Part shown: positions 22,975-32,046 of the stretch, one piece after another
Position numbering within the stretch: the stretch's first letter is position 1
How the letters are laid out: every line of letters starts with the position of its first letter
Source: DATGZH01 sp035297265
Lineage (GTDB): Bacteria > Actinomycetota > Acidimicrobiia > Acidimicrobiales > RAAP-2
Length of the DNA: 64,000 nt
Assembly: GCA_035297265.1 (NCBI GenBank)
Contig: DATGZH010000003.1
Location: 62,001-126,000 of the forward strand
Direction: 5' to 3'
Program-made: the position numbers and the translations under genes
The notes under the pieces: generated by a model
Databases searched by the model: none
The model's input: only the letters and a program-made list of their open reading frames with translations
What the model was told of the DNA's origin: nothing

Positions 22975-25900
22975 TCAACCGAGGTCGTTGGCGCAGGTGC
23001 CCCCGTCCTGGTTCGAATTCGTGCCGTCCGGACAGGTCGTGTTCGACCACGTGACGCCGGACATGTTGCTGCCGTTGAACTTGGCGCCGGCGAGGTCGGC
23101 GCCGGTGAAGTCGGTGTGCTGCATGTTGGAGCCGCTGAAGTTGGCCCCGGCCAGCAGGGCGTTGGTCAGCGTCGTCTGCTGCAGGTTCGAGCCCGACAGG
23201 TTGGCCCCGGACAAGACGGCGTTGGTCATGGTCACCTGCTGCAGGTTCGAGCCCGACAGGTTGACCCCGGGGTCGTAGCTGTTGGTCATGTTGCTGTGCT
23301 GGAGGTTGAGACCCTGCATGCTCGCATTGGTGAGCAGCGTCCCGGTCAGGTTGACCTGCTGCCAGTTCGATCCGTTGATGAGGTCGCCACCCTGCAAGTT
23401 GGCGCAGGAGAGATTGACCTTCTGGGCGTTGTCACCCACCAGGTCGGCGCCGTAGAGGTTGGCCCCCTGGAAAGAGGCGCTCTGCATATTGGTGCCCGAG
23501 ACGTTCGCACCCATGAGGTCGGCCCCGTCGAACGTGGCCGACTGCATGTTGGAGCCGGCGAGCGTCGCCCCGGCCAGGTCGTAGCCGTCGTAGTTGACCT
23601 TCTGGAGGTTCTTCCCGGCCAGATTGGCACCGGCCTTGTTCGGCCCGGTCCCGTAGAGCGTCGAGTTGGCGCAGTTGGGCACGAGGAGGACCGTGAGCGT
23701 GCCCGGCACGTAGCCGATGGCGTAGTCCGGGTCGACGGCCCCGGTGCAGCTCGTCGGGTAGGTGCCGGGCGACGAGAACGACGTGGCCGTCGTCGAGCAG
23801 ACCGGCGCGCTGGTGAGCGAGGCCGGGCTGTCGCCGTTCACGAACCCGCTGTAGGTGGGAGTGATGGTGGGGACGGCCTGCCCATAGACCATGGTGCCGC
23901 CCGAGGCGGTGATCGTGAGGTGGGCCGGTGACACGTTGATCGACCCGTTTACGTACCCGATCGAGTAGTTGGCGTCGGTGGCGCCGCCACAGGTGGTCGA
24001 GTAGCCCCCCGGCACCGACTTCGTCACCGCCGTCGTGCTGCACGTGGGCTTCGAGGTGAGCGAGGCCGGGCTCTGGCCGTTCACGAAGCCGGCGTACGTC
24101 GGCGTGACCGCCGGCACCGACTGGCCGTAGGTCATGGACCCGCTCGAGGCCGTGATCGTGAGGTGGGCCGGCGACACGCTGACGCTGCCGGCCACGTAGC
24201 CGATCGCGTAGTCCGGGTCCACCGCCCCGCCGCAGCTCGTCGGGTAGCTGCCCGGACCCGACCCGGCCGAGGCGCTCGTGGCGCACGTGGGCGAGGTGCT
24301 GAGCGAGGCCGGGCCGTCGCCGTTCACGAAGCCGGCGTACCTCGGCGTGACTGCCGGCACCGTGCCCCCGTAGGACATCGCCCCGCTCGAGGCGGTGACC
24401 GTGAGGTACGCCGGGGACACGCTGACGCTGCCGGCCACGTAGCCGATCGCGTAGTCCGGGTCCACCGCCCCACCGCAGCTCGTCGGGTAGCTGCCCGGAC
24501 CCGACCCGCCCGAGGCGCTCGTGCTGCACGTGGGCTTCGAGCTGAGCGAGGCCGGGCCGTCGCCGTTCACAAAGCCGGCGTACGTCGGCGTGACCGCAGG
24601 CACCGTGCCCCCGTAGGACATCGCCCCGCTCGAGGCGGTGATGCTGAGCGGCGCCGGGACGACGGTCAGGCTCCCCGTGACGTAGGTCATCGTGTAGTCC
24701 TGGTCCACCGGGTCGCTGCACGAGGTCGTGTAGGAACCGGGTGCCGACGAGGTCGTGGCACTCGCCGAGCAGGTCGGCTGGGTGGTAAGCGAGGCGGGAG
24801 TGTCGCCGTTGACGAAGCCGGAGTACTTGGGCTTGATCACCGGGACGGCCTGGCCGTAGGTCATCGAGGCGCTCGAGGCCCTGACGGTGAGCGGCGCCGG
24901 GAGCACCGTGATCGTGCCGGCGTTGTAGGCGATCGGGTAGTCGGGGTCGACGGCCCCGGTGCACGTCGTCGGATAGGTCCCGGGCGACGAGGACGCGGTA
25001 GCGGTAGTCGTGCAGGTCGGCTGGGTGGCGAGCGACGCGGGAGTGTCGCCGTTCACGAAGCCGCTGTACGAAGCGGTGACGGTCGGGACGGGCTGCCCGT
25101 AGGTCATCGTGCTGCTCGAGGCGGTGATGGTCAGGGCGGTGGACGAGGGCAGCCCGGTGAGGGTCCCGCCGATGTAGGCGATCGCATAGTTCTGGTCGGC
25201 CGCGCCTGAGCACGACGTGGCGTAGGTCCCGGGGGCCGAGCTCGTGGCGGTGCTCGAACAGGTGGGAGCAGTGGTCAGCGAGGCCGGCGAGTCGCCGTTC
25301 ACGAAGCCGGTGTACGAGGGGGTGACGCCCGGGACGGGCTGCCCGTAGGTCATCGTGCCACTGGAGGCGGTGACCGTGAGCGAGGCCGGCGCCACGGCCA
25401 GCGACCCGGCGACGTAGCCGATCGTGTAGTTCGGGTCGACGGCCCCGCCGCAGCTCGTCGGGTAGCTCCCCGGTGCCGACGACGAGGTGGCCGTGGTCGT
25501 GCACGAGGCCGGTGTGCTCAGCGAGGCCGGGGCGTCCCCGTTCACGAAGCCCGAGTACGACGGGGCGACGACGGGCAAGGTGCCGCCGTAGGTCATAGAA
25601 CCGCTGGAGGCGGTGACCGTGAGCGCGGCCGGCGCCACGGCCAGCGACCCGGCGACGTAGCCGATCGTGTAGTTCGGGTCGACGGCCCCGCCGCAGCTCG
25701 TCGGGTAGCTCCCCGGTGCCGACGACGAGGTGGCTGTGGTCGTGCACGAGGCCGGTGTGCTCAGCGAGGCCGGGGCGTCCCCGTTCACGAAGCCCGAGTA
25801 CGACGGGGTGACGAGGGGCAATGTGCCGCCGTAGGTCATCGAACCGCTGGAGGCCGTGACCGTGAGCGAGGCCGGCAGCACGGTGACGCTGCCCGCCACG

Positions 25901-28900
25901 TAGCTCGTCGTGTAGTCCGGGTCGGTCACCCCCGTGCAGGTGGTCGAGTAGGTGCCCGGTGCGTACGACGGCGTGACGTCGGTGTTGCAGGTGGCTGGGG
26001 TCGTCAGCGACGCCGGTCCGTCGCCGTTCACGAAGCCGGTGTACGAGGGCGCCACCGCCGGCACCGGTCCGCCATAGGTCATCGTGGCACTGGAAGCGGT
26101 GATGCTGAGGGGCGCCGGGAGCACGGTGAGCGTCCCGGCCACGTAGCTGAAGGGGTAGTCGGGGTCGGCGGCCCCGGTGCACGTGGTCGGGTACGTGCCG
26201 GGCGAGGAGAACGAAGTGGCGGCGGCCGTGCAGGTCGCCTGGGTGCTGAGCGAGGCCGGGGTGTCGCTGTTGACGAAGCCGGCGTACGAGGGGGAGATGG
26301 CCGGCACCGGCTGGCCATAGGTCATGGAGGCGCTCGAGGCCGTCACCGTGAGCGGGTCGGCGGCCGGCAGGCCGGTGAGCGTGCCACCGACGTAACTGAT
26401 GGTGTAGTCCGGGTCGACCGCGCCGGCGCAGGTCGTCGGGTAGGTGCCCGGCGTCGAGTCGGTGGCGGTCGTCGAGCAGGTGGGTACCAAGGTGAGCGAG
26501 GCGGGGGTGTCACCGTTCACGAAGCCCGAGAAGATCGGCGTGATCGTGGGCACGGGGTCGCCGTAGTTCATCGACGCGCTGGCCGCGGTGACCGTCAGCG
26601 AGGCGGGGAGGACCGTGAGGGTCCCGTCGACGTAGGCGATCGGGTAGTCGGGGTCGACCGCCCCCGAACAGGTGGTCGGGTAGACGCCGGGTGCCGACCA
26701 GGCGGTGGCGGTGGTGGTACAGGTGGGCTGCGTGCCGAGCGAGGCGGGGGTGTCACCGTTCACGAAGCCCGTGTACGACGGGGTGATCGAGGGCATCGGC
26801 TGGCCGTAGGTCATCGAGGCGCTGGAGGCGCTGATCGTGAGGTCGGTGGAGGCCGGCAGCCCGGTGAGCGTGCCGGCGACGTAGTTGATGGTGTAGTTGG
26901 GATCGACCGCACCCGAGCAGGTGGTCGGGTACGTGCCAGGCGTCGAGTCTGTGGCGGTCGTCGAGCAGGTGGGCGCGGTAGTCAGCGAGGCCGCGGTGTC
27001 ACCGTCCACGAACCCCGAGTAGCTGGGGGCGATGCTGGGGACGGGTTGGCCGTAGGTCATGGACGCGCTCGAGGCGGTGACCGTGAGCGGTGCCGGGAGC
27101 ACCGTGACCGTCCCGGCCACGTAGCCGATCGTGTAGTTCTGGTCGGCCGCGCCCGAGCAGGTCGTCGGGTACGTGCCGGGCAGCTTCGACGACGTCGTCG
27201 TTGTAAAGCAGAAGGGTGCCATGGTGAGCGAGGCCGGGGTGTCACCGTTCACGAAGCCCGAGTAGGACGGGGTGATCGTCGGCACGCTGTCGCCATAATT
27301 CATGGAGCCGCTCGAAGCGGTCACGGTGAGCGGTGCCGGGAGGACCGTGAGCGTCCCAGCCACATAGCTGATCGTGTAGTTCGGATCGGCGGCGCCGGTG
27401 CACGTCGTCGGGTAGGTGCCCGGCGGCGACGACGAGGTGGCCGTCGTCGCACAGGTGGGCTGCGTGGTGAGCGAGGCGGGAGTGTCGCCGTTGACGAAGC
27501 CCGCGTAGGTGGGGGTGATGGTGGGGACGGGTTGGCCGTAGGTCATGGACGGGCTCGGAGCGGTCACCGTGAGCGGCGTCGCGGGCGGGTTGTTGTTGGG
27601 CGGCGGCGACGAGTAGATGGCCGTCGTCGACCAGACCACCGCGTGGAGCACGCCGCTCGTGGCGTAGCTGTCCCCCGCCACCTGGCCGGCGTCGTTCATC
27701 GCGTTCGGCAGCCCGAGGCCCCCCGGCAGCGTCCCGAGGTCGACCAGGCCGCCTGACGGCGTCCACAAAAAGGCGTCATCGCTGCCGCTGCTCGAGGTCG
27801 AGCTCTGGCCGACGACGGCGCCGGTGTCGTTCAGCGCCTCGGCCTGGCTGGTGCAGCTGGTGCAGCCGCTGCCGCCGAGCGTGCCCAGATCGACGAGCCC
27901 GCCCGACGGGGTCCACGAGAAGCCGTGGTAGATGCTCTTTGTGACGTAGCTCTCCCCGATCACCTGGCCCTCGTTGCTGACGGCAAAGGCGTAGCTCGAG
28001 CAGGTCGGGCAGGCGCTGCCGCCGATCGTGCTCAGGTCCACGAGCCCACCCGACGGGGTCCACGAGAAGGCATGGTGGGCGCCCGTGCTGGTCGAGCTCT
28101 GCCCGACGACCTGACCGGCGCCACTGACCGCCGAGGCGTTGCTGCTGCAGGGGCTCGAGCCGCAGTTGCCGTTCCCCCCGAGGGTGCTGAGATCCACCAT
28201 GCCCCCCGACGGCGTCCACGAGTAGGCGTGGGACGTGCCGATGGCCGTGGTGCTCTGGCCCACGATCTGGCCGGCGTCGTTGATGGCCACCGCCCCGCTG
28301 CTGCAGGGGAGGAAGCCGCAGACGGCACCGCCAAGCGTGCCGAGGTCGACCATGCCGCCGGACTGGGTCCACATGAAGGCGTGGTTCGGGCCATTGGCCG
28401 TCCTCTGGCTCTGCCCGACGACGACGCCGGCGTCGTTGAGCGCGTAGGCCTGGCTGGAGCACGCCGTACAGGAGCTGCCGCCGAGGGTGCCGAGGTCGAT
28501 GAGACCCCCCGACGGGGTCCACGAGAAGGCGTGGAAGACGTTCGGGCTCATCTCACTGCTCCCGACGACCTGTCCCACCGCGTTCACACCGGTGGCCGTG
28601 CTCGTACAGGACGGACAGCTGCTGCCCGGGAGGGTGCCGAGGTCGACCATGCCGCCCGACTGGGTCCACGAGAAGGCGTGGACGACGCTGGCGCTGTTCT
28701 GGCTGACCCCGACGACCTGACCGGTCACGCTGATGGCGGCCGCGGTGCTGTAGCACGTGCTGCAGCCGGGGGCGATGGTGCCGAGGTCCACGAGGTTGGT
28801 GCTGCCTGCAGCGGCGGTCAGGGCGACGACGGAGACCAGGGCGGCAACGAGCCCGGTGACGGCGACGGCGACGATGCCGCCTCGCCAGATCCGCCTGACT

Positions 28901-28962
28901 GTGTGCTCCGGGTGGGCTCGCCCCCGGATGACCCGCCTCCGAACGCCGACAGCGCTGTGCAT
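22975..28962 (-). CDS. Giant secreted repeat protein: HAF repeats, 16 MBG repeats, pentapeptide repeats
   Basis: 1995 residues from the ATG at 28962 (GAAGG upstream; a TTG at 28986 is the alternative). N-terminal signal segment GGIVAVAVTGLVAALVSVVA. About eight HAF-type units (GMVDLGTLPG... then HAFSWTPSGG) at residues about 45-440. Then 16 MBG-like units of about 81 residues (LTVTASSASMTYGQPVPTI, GFVNGDTPASL, two Cys per unit, SYVAGTLTV) to about residue 1765. The C-terminal about 220 residues are Asn/Gln/Met-rich pentapeptide repeats (NLSGSNLQQ type) ending CPDGTNSNQDGGTC. No LPXTG or other anchor. Probably a cell-surface or matrix fibre; function unknown. Confidence 0.9.
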   Translation of the reverse strand: MHSAVGVRRRVIRGRAHPEHTVRRIWRGGIVAVAVTGLVAALVSVVALTAAAGSTNLVDLGTIAPGCSTCYSTAAAISVTGQVVGVSQNSASVVHAFSWTQSGGMVDLGTLPGSSCPSCTSTATGVNAVGQVVGSSEMSPNVFHAFSWTPSGGLIDLGTLGGSSCTACSSQAYALNDAGVVVGQSQRTANGPNHAFMWTQSGGMVDLGTLGGAVCGFLPCSSGAVAINDAGQIVGQSTTAIGTSHAYSWTPSGGMVDLSTLGGNGNCGSSPCSSNASAVSGAGQVVGQSSTSTGAHHAFSWTPSGGLVDLSTIGGSACPTCSSYAFAVSNEGQVIGESYVTKSIYHGFSWTPSGGLVDLGTLGGSGCTSCTSQAEALNDTGAVVGQSSTSSSGSDDAFLWTPSGGLVDLGTLPGGLGLPNAMNDAGQVAGDSYATSGVLHAVVWSTTAIYSSPPPNNNPPATPLTVTAPSPSMTYGQPVPTITPTYAGFVNGDTPASLTTQPTCATTATSSSPPGTYPTTCTGAADPNYTISYVAGTLTVLPAPLTVTASSGSMNYGDSVPTITPSYSGFVNGDTPASLTMAPFCFTTTTSSKLPGTYPTTCSGAADQNYTIGYVAGTVTVLPAPLTVTASSASMTYGQPVPSIAPSYSGFVDGDTAASLTTAPTCSTTATDSTPGTYPTTCSGAVDPNYTINYVAGTLTGLPASTDLTISASSASMTYGQPMPSITPSYTGFVNGDTPASLGTQPTCTTTATAWSAPGVYPTTCSGAVDPDYPIAYVDGTLTVLPASLTVTAASASMNYGDPVPTITPIFSGFVNGDTPASLTLVPTCSTTATDSTPGTYPTTCAGAVDPDYTISYVGGTLTGLPAADPLTVTASSASMTYGQPVPAISPSYAGFVNSDTPASLSTQATCTAAATSFSSPGTYPTTCTGAADPDYPFSYVAGTLTVLPAPLSITASSATMTYGGPVPAVAPSYTGFVNGDGPASLTTPATCNTDVTPSYAPGTYSTTCTGVTDPDYTTSYVAGSVTVLPASLTVTASSGSMTYGGTLPLVTPSYSGFVNGDAPASLSTPASCTTTATSSSAPGSYPTSCGGAVDPNYTIGYVAGSLAVAPAALTVTASSGSMTYGGTLPVVAPSYSGFVNGDAPASLSTPASCTTTATSSSAPGSYPTSCGGAVDPNYTIGYVAGSLAVAPASLTVTASSGTMTYGQPVPGVTPSYTGFVNGDSPASLTTAPTCSSTATSSAPGTYATSCSGAADQNYAIAYIGGTLTGLPSSTALTITASSSTMTYGQPVPTVTASYSGFVNGDTPASLATQPTCTTTATASSSPGTYPTTCTGAVDPDYPIAYNAGTITVLPAPLTVRASSASMTYGQAVPVIKPKYSGFVNGDTPASLTTQPTCSASATTSSAPGSYTTSCSDPVDQDYTMTYVTGSLTVVPAPLSITASSGAMSYGGTVPAVTPTYAGFVNGDGPASLSSKPTCSTSASGGSGPGSYPTSCGGAVDPDYAIGYVAGSVSVSPAYLTVTASSGAMSYGGTVPAVTPRYAGFVNGDGPASLSTSPTCATSASAGSGPGSYPTSCGGAVDPDYAIGYVAGSVSVSPAHLTITASSGSMTYGQSVPAVTPTYAGFVNGQSPASLTSKPTCSTTAVTKSVPGGYSTTCGGATDANYSIGYVNGSINVSPAHLTITASGGTMVYGQAVPTITPTYSGFVNGDSPASLTSAPVCSTTATSFSSPGTYPTSCTGAVDPDYAIGYVPGTLTVLLVPNCANSTLYGTGPNKAGANLAGKNLQKVNYDGYDLAGATLAGSNMQSATFDGADLMGANVSGTNMQSASFQGANLYGADLVGDNAQKVNLSCANLQGGDLINGSNWQQVNLTGTLLTNASMQGLNLQHSNMTNSYDPGVNLSGSNLQQVTMTNAVLSGANLSGSNLQQTTLTNALLAGANFSGSNMQHTDFTGADLAGAKFNGSNMSGVTWSNTTCPDGTNSNQDGGTCANDLG
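22990..23650 (-). repeat. Pentapeptide-repeat coding array (C-terminal domain of the giant protein)
   Basis: Around 30 degenerate five-residue repeats of the form [NA]-L-x-G-[SA]-N-[LM]-Q-x, encoding GANLSGSNLQQ-like turns of a quadrilateral beta-helix. Unusual enrichment in Gln and Met at the core-adjacent positions. At DNA level 75-bp near-repeats occur at about 23100-23260. Confidence 0.8.
23690..27580 (-). repeat. Tandem array of 16 MBG units, 243-bp period
   Basis: Direct tandem repeats inside the giant gene. Most units are diverged, but two adjacent pairs are almost identical at DNA level: 25385-25627 with 25628-25870, and about 24181-24423 with 24424-24666. Both pairs are offset by exactly 243 bp, one unit. 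This points to ongoing unit duplication or gene conversion. Assembly collapse or expansion is a risk here. Confidence 0.85.
27640..28800 (-). repeat. HAF-type repeat coding region
   Basis: About eight units of 45-50 codons with LVDLGTLGGSxCxxC at one end and VGQSxxxxGxxHAFxWTPSGG at the other. Pairs of Cys separated by two residues (CSTC, CPSC, CTAC, CTSC) recur in most units, suggesting disulfides or metal sites. HAF repeats are known only as extracellular repeats of unknown role. Confidence 0.8.
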
Positions 28963-29283
28963 CGCGTGACCTTCGATCTTCCGCAACGTCGATGGGTCAC
29001 AATCGATCGTAAGTAGCGAGGCGGTTGCGGTCGTCGCGCGTATCTACCGTTTTTGTTGGCGTGTCTGTATCACCGCGGGTGGTGCAAACGGCCTACCGCG
29101 GTGACGACCTCCCTTGCTTTGCCCAGGTCACTCTGGGCTTGGGGAGACCGACCCTCCGGTCGGGCCCTCCTCCCGGTGAGCGAACGGTTGCAGGCCGGCA
29201 CGGCCCGAGCGGCCCGGCCGAGGCGATTGACGCCCCACGGGCCGCCCCGTACCCTCCCCGATCAGCGACCAAGGGGGGTCACG
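28963..29283. other. 321-bp region upstream of the giant gene
   Basis: TACGAT on the minus strand at 29011-29006 is a candidate -10 for the giant gene (about 38-nt leader). An inverted repeat CACCGCGG (29071-29078) / CCGCGGTG (29096-29103) with a 17-nt loop lies further upstream and could be an operator. The rest contains no recognised gene; the rightmost part precedes a small plus-strand ORF. Confidence 0.4.
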
Positions 29284-29403
29284 ATGAGCCGGAACGGCGG
29301 AGGTCATCGGTCCGGCCGGCGGTGGCGGGTCGCCTTGGGCGTGGCAGTAGGCGACGCCGCGGCCTACAGCCCCCTCCTGAGCCTGGCCGAGACGACCGGC
29401 TGA
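29284..29403 (+). CDS. Possible 39-residue small protein, unknown
   Basis: ATG at 29284 is preceded by AAGGGGGG, the best-placed ribosome-binding site in this gap. It encodes MSRNGGGHRSGRRWRVALGV followed by AVGDAAAYSPLLSLAETTG: a basic head and a short hydrophobic middle. It could be a small membrane-associated peptide or the remnant of a longer gene. No family recognised. Supported only by RBS and codon bias. Confidence 0.35.
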   Translation: MSRNGGGHRSGRRWRVALGVAVGDAAAYSPLLSLAETTG

Positions 29404-29419
29404 TCGGGACGCCCGGTCC

Positions 29420-30316
29420 TCAGGCGGCCGAGCCCGCCGGCTGGGCGACGAGCTGCTCGCTCACGTCCCACAGCTGCTTGGCCGCCGCTTCGTCGAGGGC
29501 CTGCCTCTTCGGCTGCTTCGGCTTGCTCCTCACGAAGTAGAGGCCGCTCACCCCGTCGAGGTCGGGCGAGGAGGCCAGGTAGACCGAGGTCTTGGCCCCG
29601 GCCACCTGGTCGATGGAGAACGGGCGGGCCAGCTTGTCGATGGAGAACTCGAGGATCCCCGAGGTGTCCCCGTCGTGGCCGTAGCCGGTGGCCACGAGAC
29701 CCGGGTGGAGGCAGTTGGCGGTGACCCCGGTACCCTCGAGTCGCCGGGCGAGCTCCTTCGTGAACAAGATGTTGGCCAGCTTGCTCCGGCCGTAGACCGA
29801 CATGGCCCGGTAGCCGTGCTCGGTCTGCAGGTCGTCGAAGCGCATGCCCCGCCGGGCCCCGGCGTGGGCCGTCGACGAGACGTTCACGATGCGCGAGGGG
29901 GCGCTCTCCCGCAACCGGTCGAGCAGGAGCTCGGTCAGGAGGAAGGGCCCCAGGTGGTTGATGGCCAACGTGGCCTCGTAGCCGTCCACGGTGACCTGGC
30001 GTTTCGAGAGCACGAGCCCGGCGTTGTTGACGAGCACGTGGAGCTGCGGGCAGCGGGCCAGGATCTCGGCCGCCCCGGCCCGCACCGAGGCCAGGCTGGC
30101 CAGGTCGAAGACGACGAGGGCGACCTGGTCGCTCCCGCTTCGCTCCTTGATGTCCTCGAGCGCCTGCTTGCCCCGTTCGGCGTTGCGGGCCGTGATGAGC
30201 GTGCGGGCGCCCATCGTGGCGAGGGCCACCGCCGTCTCGAAGCCGATACCCGAGTTCCCGCCGGTGATCACCACCGTCTTGCCGTCGATCGTCCAAGGCG
30301 CGCCGTCGTTGGCCAT
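29420..30316 (-). CDS. Short-chain dehydrogenase/reductase, retinol dehydrogenase-like
   Basis: 298 residues. Rossmann NAD(P) motif TGGNSGIG (about 18-25) with ARNAERG (NADP preference suggested by the Arg), NNAG in VLVNNAG, catalytic Ser in NVSS and YxxxK as YGRSKLAN. The C-terminal region with LHPGLVATGYG fits the RDH/WWOX-like classical SDR group. ATG 30316 was chosen because it starts the conserved part; an in-frame start 15 bases earlier exists. Substrate unknown, probably a lipophilic alcohol or ketone. Confidence 0.88.
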   Translation of the reverse strand: MANDGAPWTIDGKTVVITGGNSGIGFETAVALATMGARTLITARNAERGKQALEDIKERSGSDQVALVVFDLASLASVRAGAAEILARCPQLHVLVNNAGLVLSKRQVTVDGYEATLAINHLGPFLLTELLLDRLRESAPSRIVNVSSTAHAGARRGMRFDDLQTEHGYRAMSVYGRSKLANILFTKELARRLEGTGVTANCLHPGLVATGYGHDGDTSGILEFSIDKLARPFSIDQVAGAKTSVYLASSPDLDGVSGLYFVRSKPKQPKRQALDEAAAKQLWDVSEQLVAQPAGSAA

Positions 30317-30364
30317 GCCAGAGCCTGACACAGCCGCTCGGCGACGGCCCGCCCCGCGCCGCCC

Positions 30365-31909
30365 TCAGCGCCAGCGGTCGCGGGACTCGACGAGCCCCCG
30401 CTCGGGGTGGAGGAACTGGCCCGAGAGGTTCCGCTCCCCGTTGCGGAGGAGCCAGCGGGCCAGTTGTCCGGCGCCCTCCCAGCCGGCCGCCGCCCCGTCG
30501 GGCGACCGGCCGAGGTCGTGCAGCTGGTGCGGATCGGCCTCGAGGTCGAAGACCATCGGGGGCAGGACCTCGTCCTCCGTGGCGAACTGCACGTACTTGT
30601 GCGAGGCCCCGCGGACCACGGCGAGGGCGCAGTGCGACGACGGCACGCCCAGCAGCTGCTCGGGCAGCTGGTCGACCGGGTCGGAGAAGTCCCACTCGAA
30701 GTGGGCCTCGGTCCGCCAGTGCTCGGGCTCGGCCCCCTCGTGGACGAAGGGCAGGAGCGACCAGCCGTCCGCCTGGAGGGGGACGTCGATGCCGAGCCAC
30801 GTGCAGATGGTCGGGAGGACGTCGACCGCCTCGGTGAACGAGCGGACGACGCTCCCGCGGGTGGCGTCGGCCCGGGCGTCGGGGTCGACGACGATGAGCG
30901 GCACGTGGAAGCTCTCGTCGTAGTAGCCGAGCTTCTCGATGAGCCAGTGGTCCCCACCCATCTCCCCGTGGTCGCTCGTCAGCACGACCAGGGTCGAGGC
31001 GGCCAGCCCGGAGGTCTCGAGGTGGTCGAAGAGCAGGCCCAGTCGATCGTCCACCTCACGGGCCGCCCCGTAGTAGGTGGCCCGCAGCTGCCGGCGCTCC
31101 CCCTCGTCAGCCGGCGCCGCGCTGGCCGGGTGGCCCACGACGAAGGCGTTGAACGGGTGCACGGCCGCCTCGGCCTCCCGGCTCGGCGCGCCGACGAAGT
31201 CGTCCACGTCCTCGGCGGCGTAGAGGTCGTGGTAGCCCTTCGGGTTGCGTCGCGGCGGGTGGGGCCGGAGGAACGAGACGTGGACGAAGAAGGGCTCGTC
31301 GCCGTGGTGCTCCAACCAATCGACGGTCGACTCGACGAGGAACGCCGTCTGCGAGTGCTCGGCCAGGAACCGGGTCGGTGCCCACGTGGCGCCGTGCCGG
31401 TTGGCCCCCGGGAAGTCCGGCACCGGCTGGTAGAGGTCGTTCGGCACGGCGGGCACGTCGACGCCCTTCCGGGCCAGCCAGCGGCCCCAGGCCGGGCTGC
31501 CCGCCTCGAAGGGGTCGGCGACGACCGCCCGGAAACCGGGCAGCACCCCCTCGTAGGTGTAGAGGCGCGGGTCGTCCTGGGCCACGGTCCTCGGGTCGAC
31601 GCTCGTGTCGGTGTAGCCGAACAGCACCGGGTCGTAGCCGGCGGCCCGGGCCAGCCGGGCCACGTTGGTGAACCGGTCGTCGAGCGGTGTGCCGTTGTGG
31701 AGCGAGCGGTGCCGGTGGAGGTACGTGCCGGTGTAGAGGGAGGCGCGCGACGGCCCACAGGGGGCGGTGCTCGCCCAGTGGTTGGCGAAGAGCACACCCG
31801 ATCCGGCCAGCCGGTCGAGGGTGGGGGTGGTGAGGACCGGGTGGGAGAGGGCCGACAGGCAGTCGCCCCGCCACTGGTCGACGGTCACGAAGAGGACGTT
31901 CTTGGGCAT
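30365..31909 (-). CDS. Sulfatase-superfamily hydrolase, phosphonate monoester hydrolase/arylsulfatase type
   Basis: 514 residues. Metal-binding start FVTVDQWRGDCLS (Asp11, Gln12), formylglycine site Cys51 in CGPSRASLYTG, then PLDDRFTNVARLARAAGYDP and LFGYTDTSVDPR, and the C-terminal metal pair TSDHGEMGGDHWLIEK. The ordering and the GYTDT...TYEGVLPGF block look like the PMH (phosphonate monoester hydrolase) branch, which is promiscuous for phosphodiesters and sulfate esters. CGPSR has the classical sulfatase Ser. It needs a formylglycine-generating enzyme encoded elsewhere. No signal peptide, so cytoplasmic. Confidence 0.85.
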   Translation of the reverse strand: MPKNVLFVTVDQWRGDCLSALSHPVLTTPTLDRLAGSGVLFANHWASTAPCGPSRASLYTGTYLHRHRSLHNGTPLDDRFTNVARLARAAGYDPVLFGYTDTSVDPRTVAQDDPRLYTYEGVLPGFRAVVADPFEAGSPAWGRWLARKGVDVPAVPNDLYQPVPDFPGANRHGATWAPTRFLAEHSQTAFLVESTVDWLEHHGDEPFFVHVSFLRPHPPRRNPKGYHDLYAAEDVDDFVGAPSREAEAAVHPFNAFVVGHPASAAPADEGERRQLRATYYGAAREVDDRLGLLFDHLETSGLAASTLVVLTSDHGEMGGDHWLIEKLGYYDESFHVPLIVVDPDARADATRGSVVRSFTEAVDVLPTICTWLGIDVPLQADGWSLLPFVHEGAEPEHWRTEAHFEWDFSDPVDQLPEQLLGVPSSHCALAVVRGASHKYVQFATEDEVLPPMVFDLEADPHQLHDLGRSPDGAAAGWEGAGQLARWLLRNGERNLSGQFLHPERGLVESRDRWR

Positions 31910-32046
31910 CAGGCCCCCGGCCGGGCCGGCCGGGGCCGGCGGACCCAGGGGGTCCTCCACCCGACCCGCGAGGCCTGCTCCACGCCGGGCGACACTACTG
32001 GCGACGGCCTGGGTGACAACGGGCCGGCCGGTGCGATGATGGCCCC

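Noticed and set aside
23005..23025. tRNA T-loop-like sequence GGTTCGAATTC
   Set aside because: Lies inside the pentapeptide-repeat coding region; no acceptor stem or anticodon arm can be built around it.
23000..27580. Tandem repeats as a possible CRISPR array or minisatellite
   Set aside because: The period is 243 bp, in frame, and encodes conserved MBG units; no short repeats with unique spacers.
28963..29110. Cyclic di-GMP or c-di-AMP riboswitch upstream of the giant secreted protein
   Set aside because: None of the conserved core blocks of those riboswitch classes could be found; only short inverted repeats are visible.
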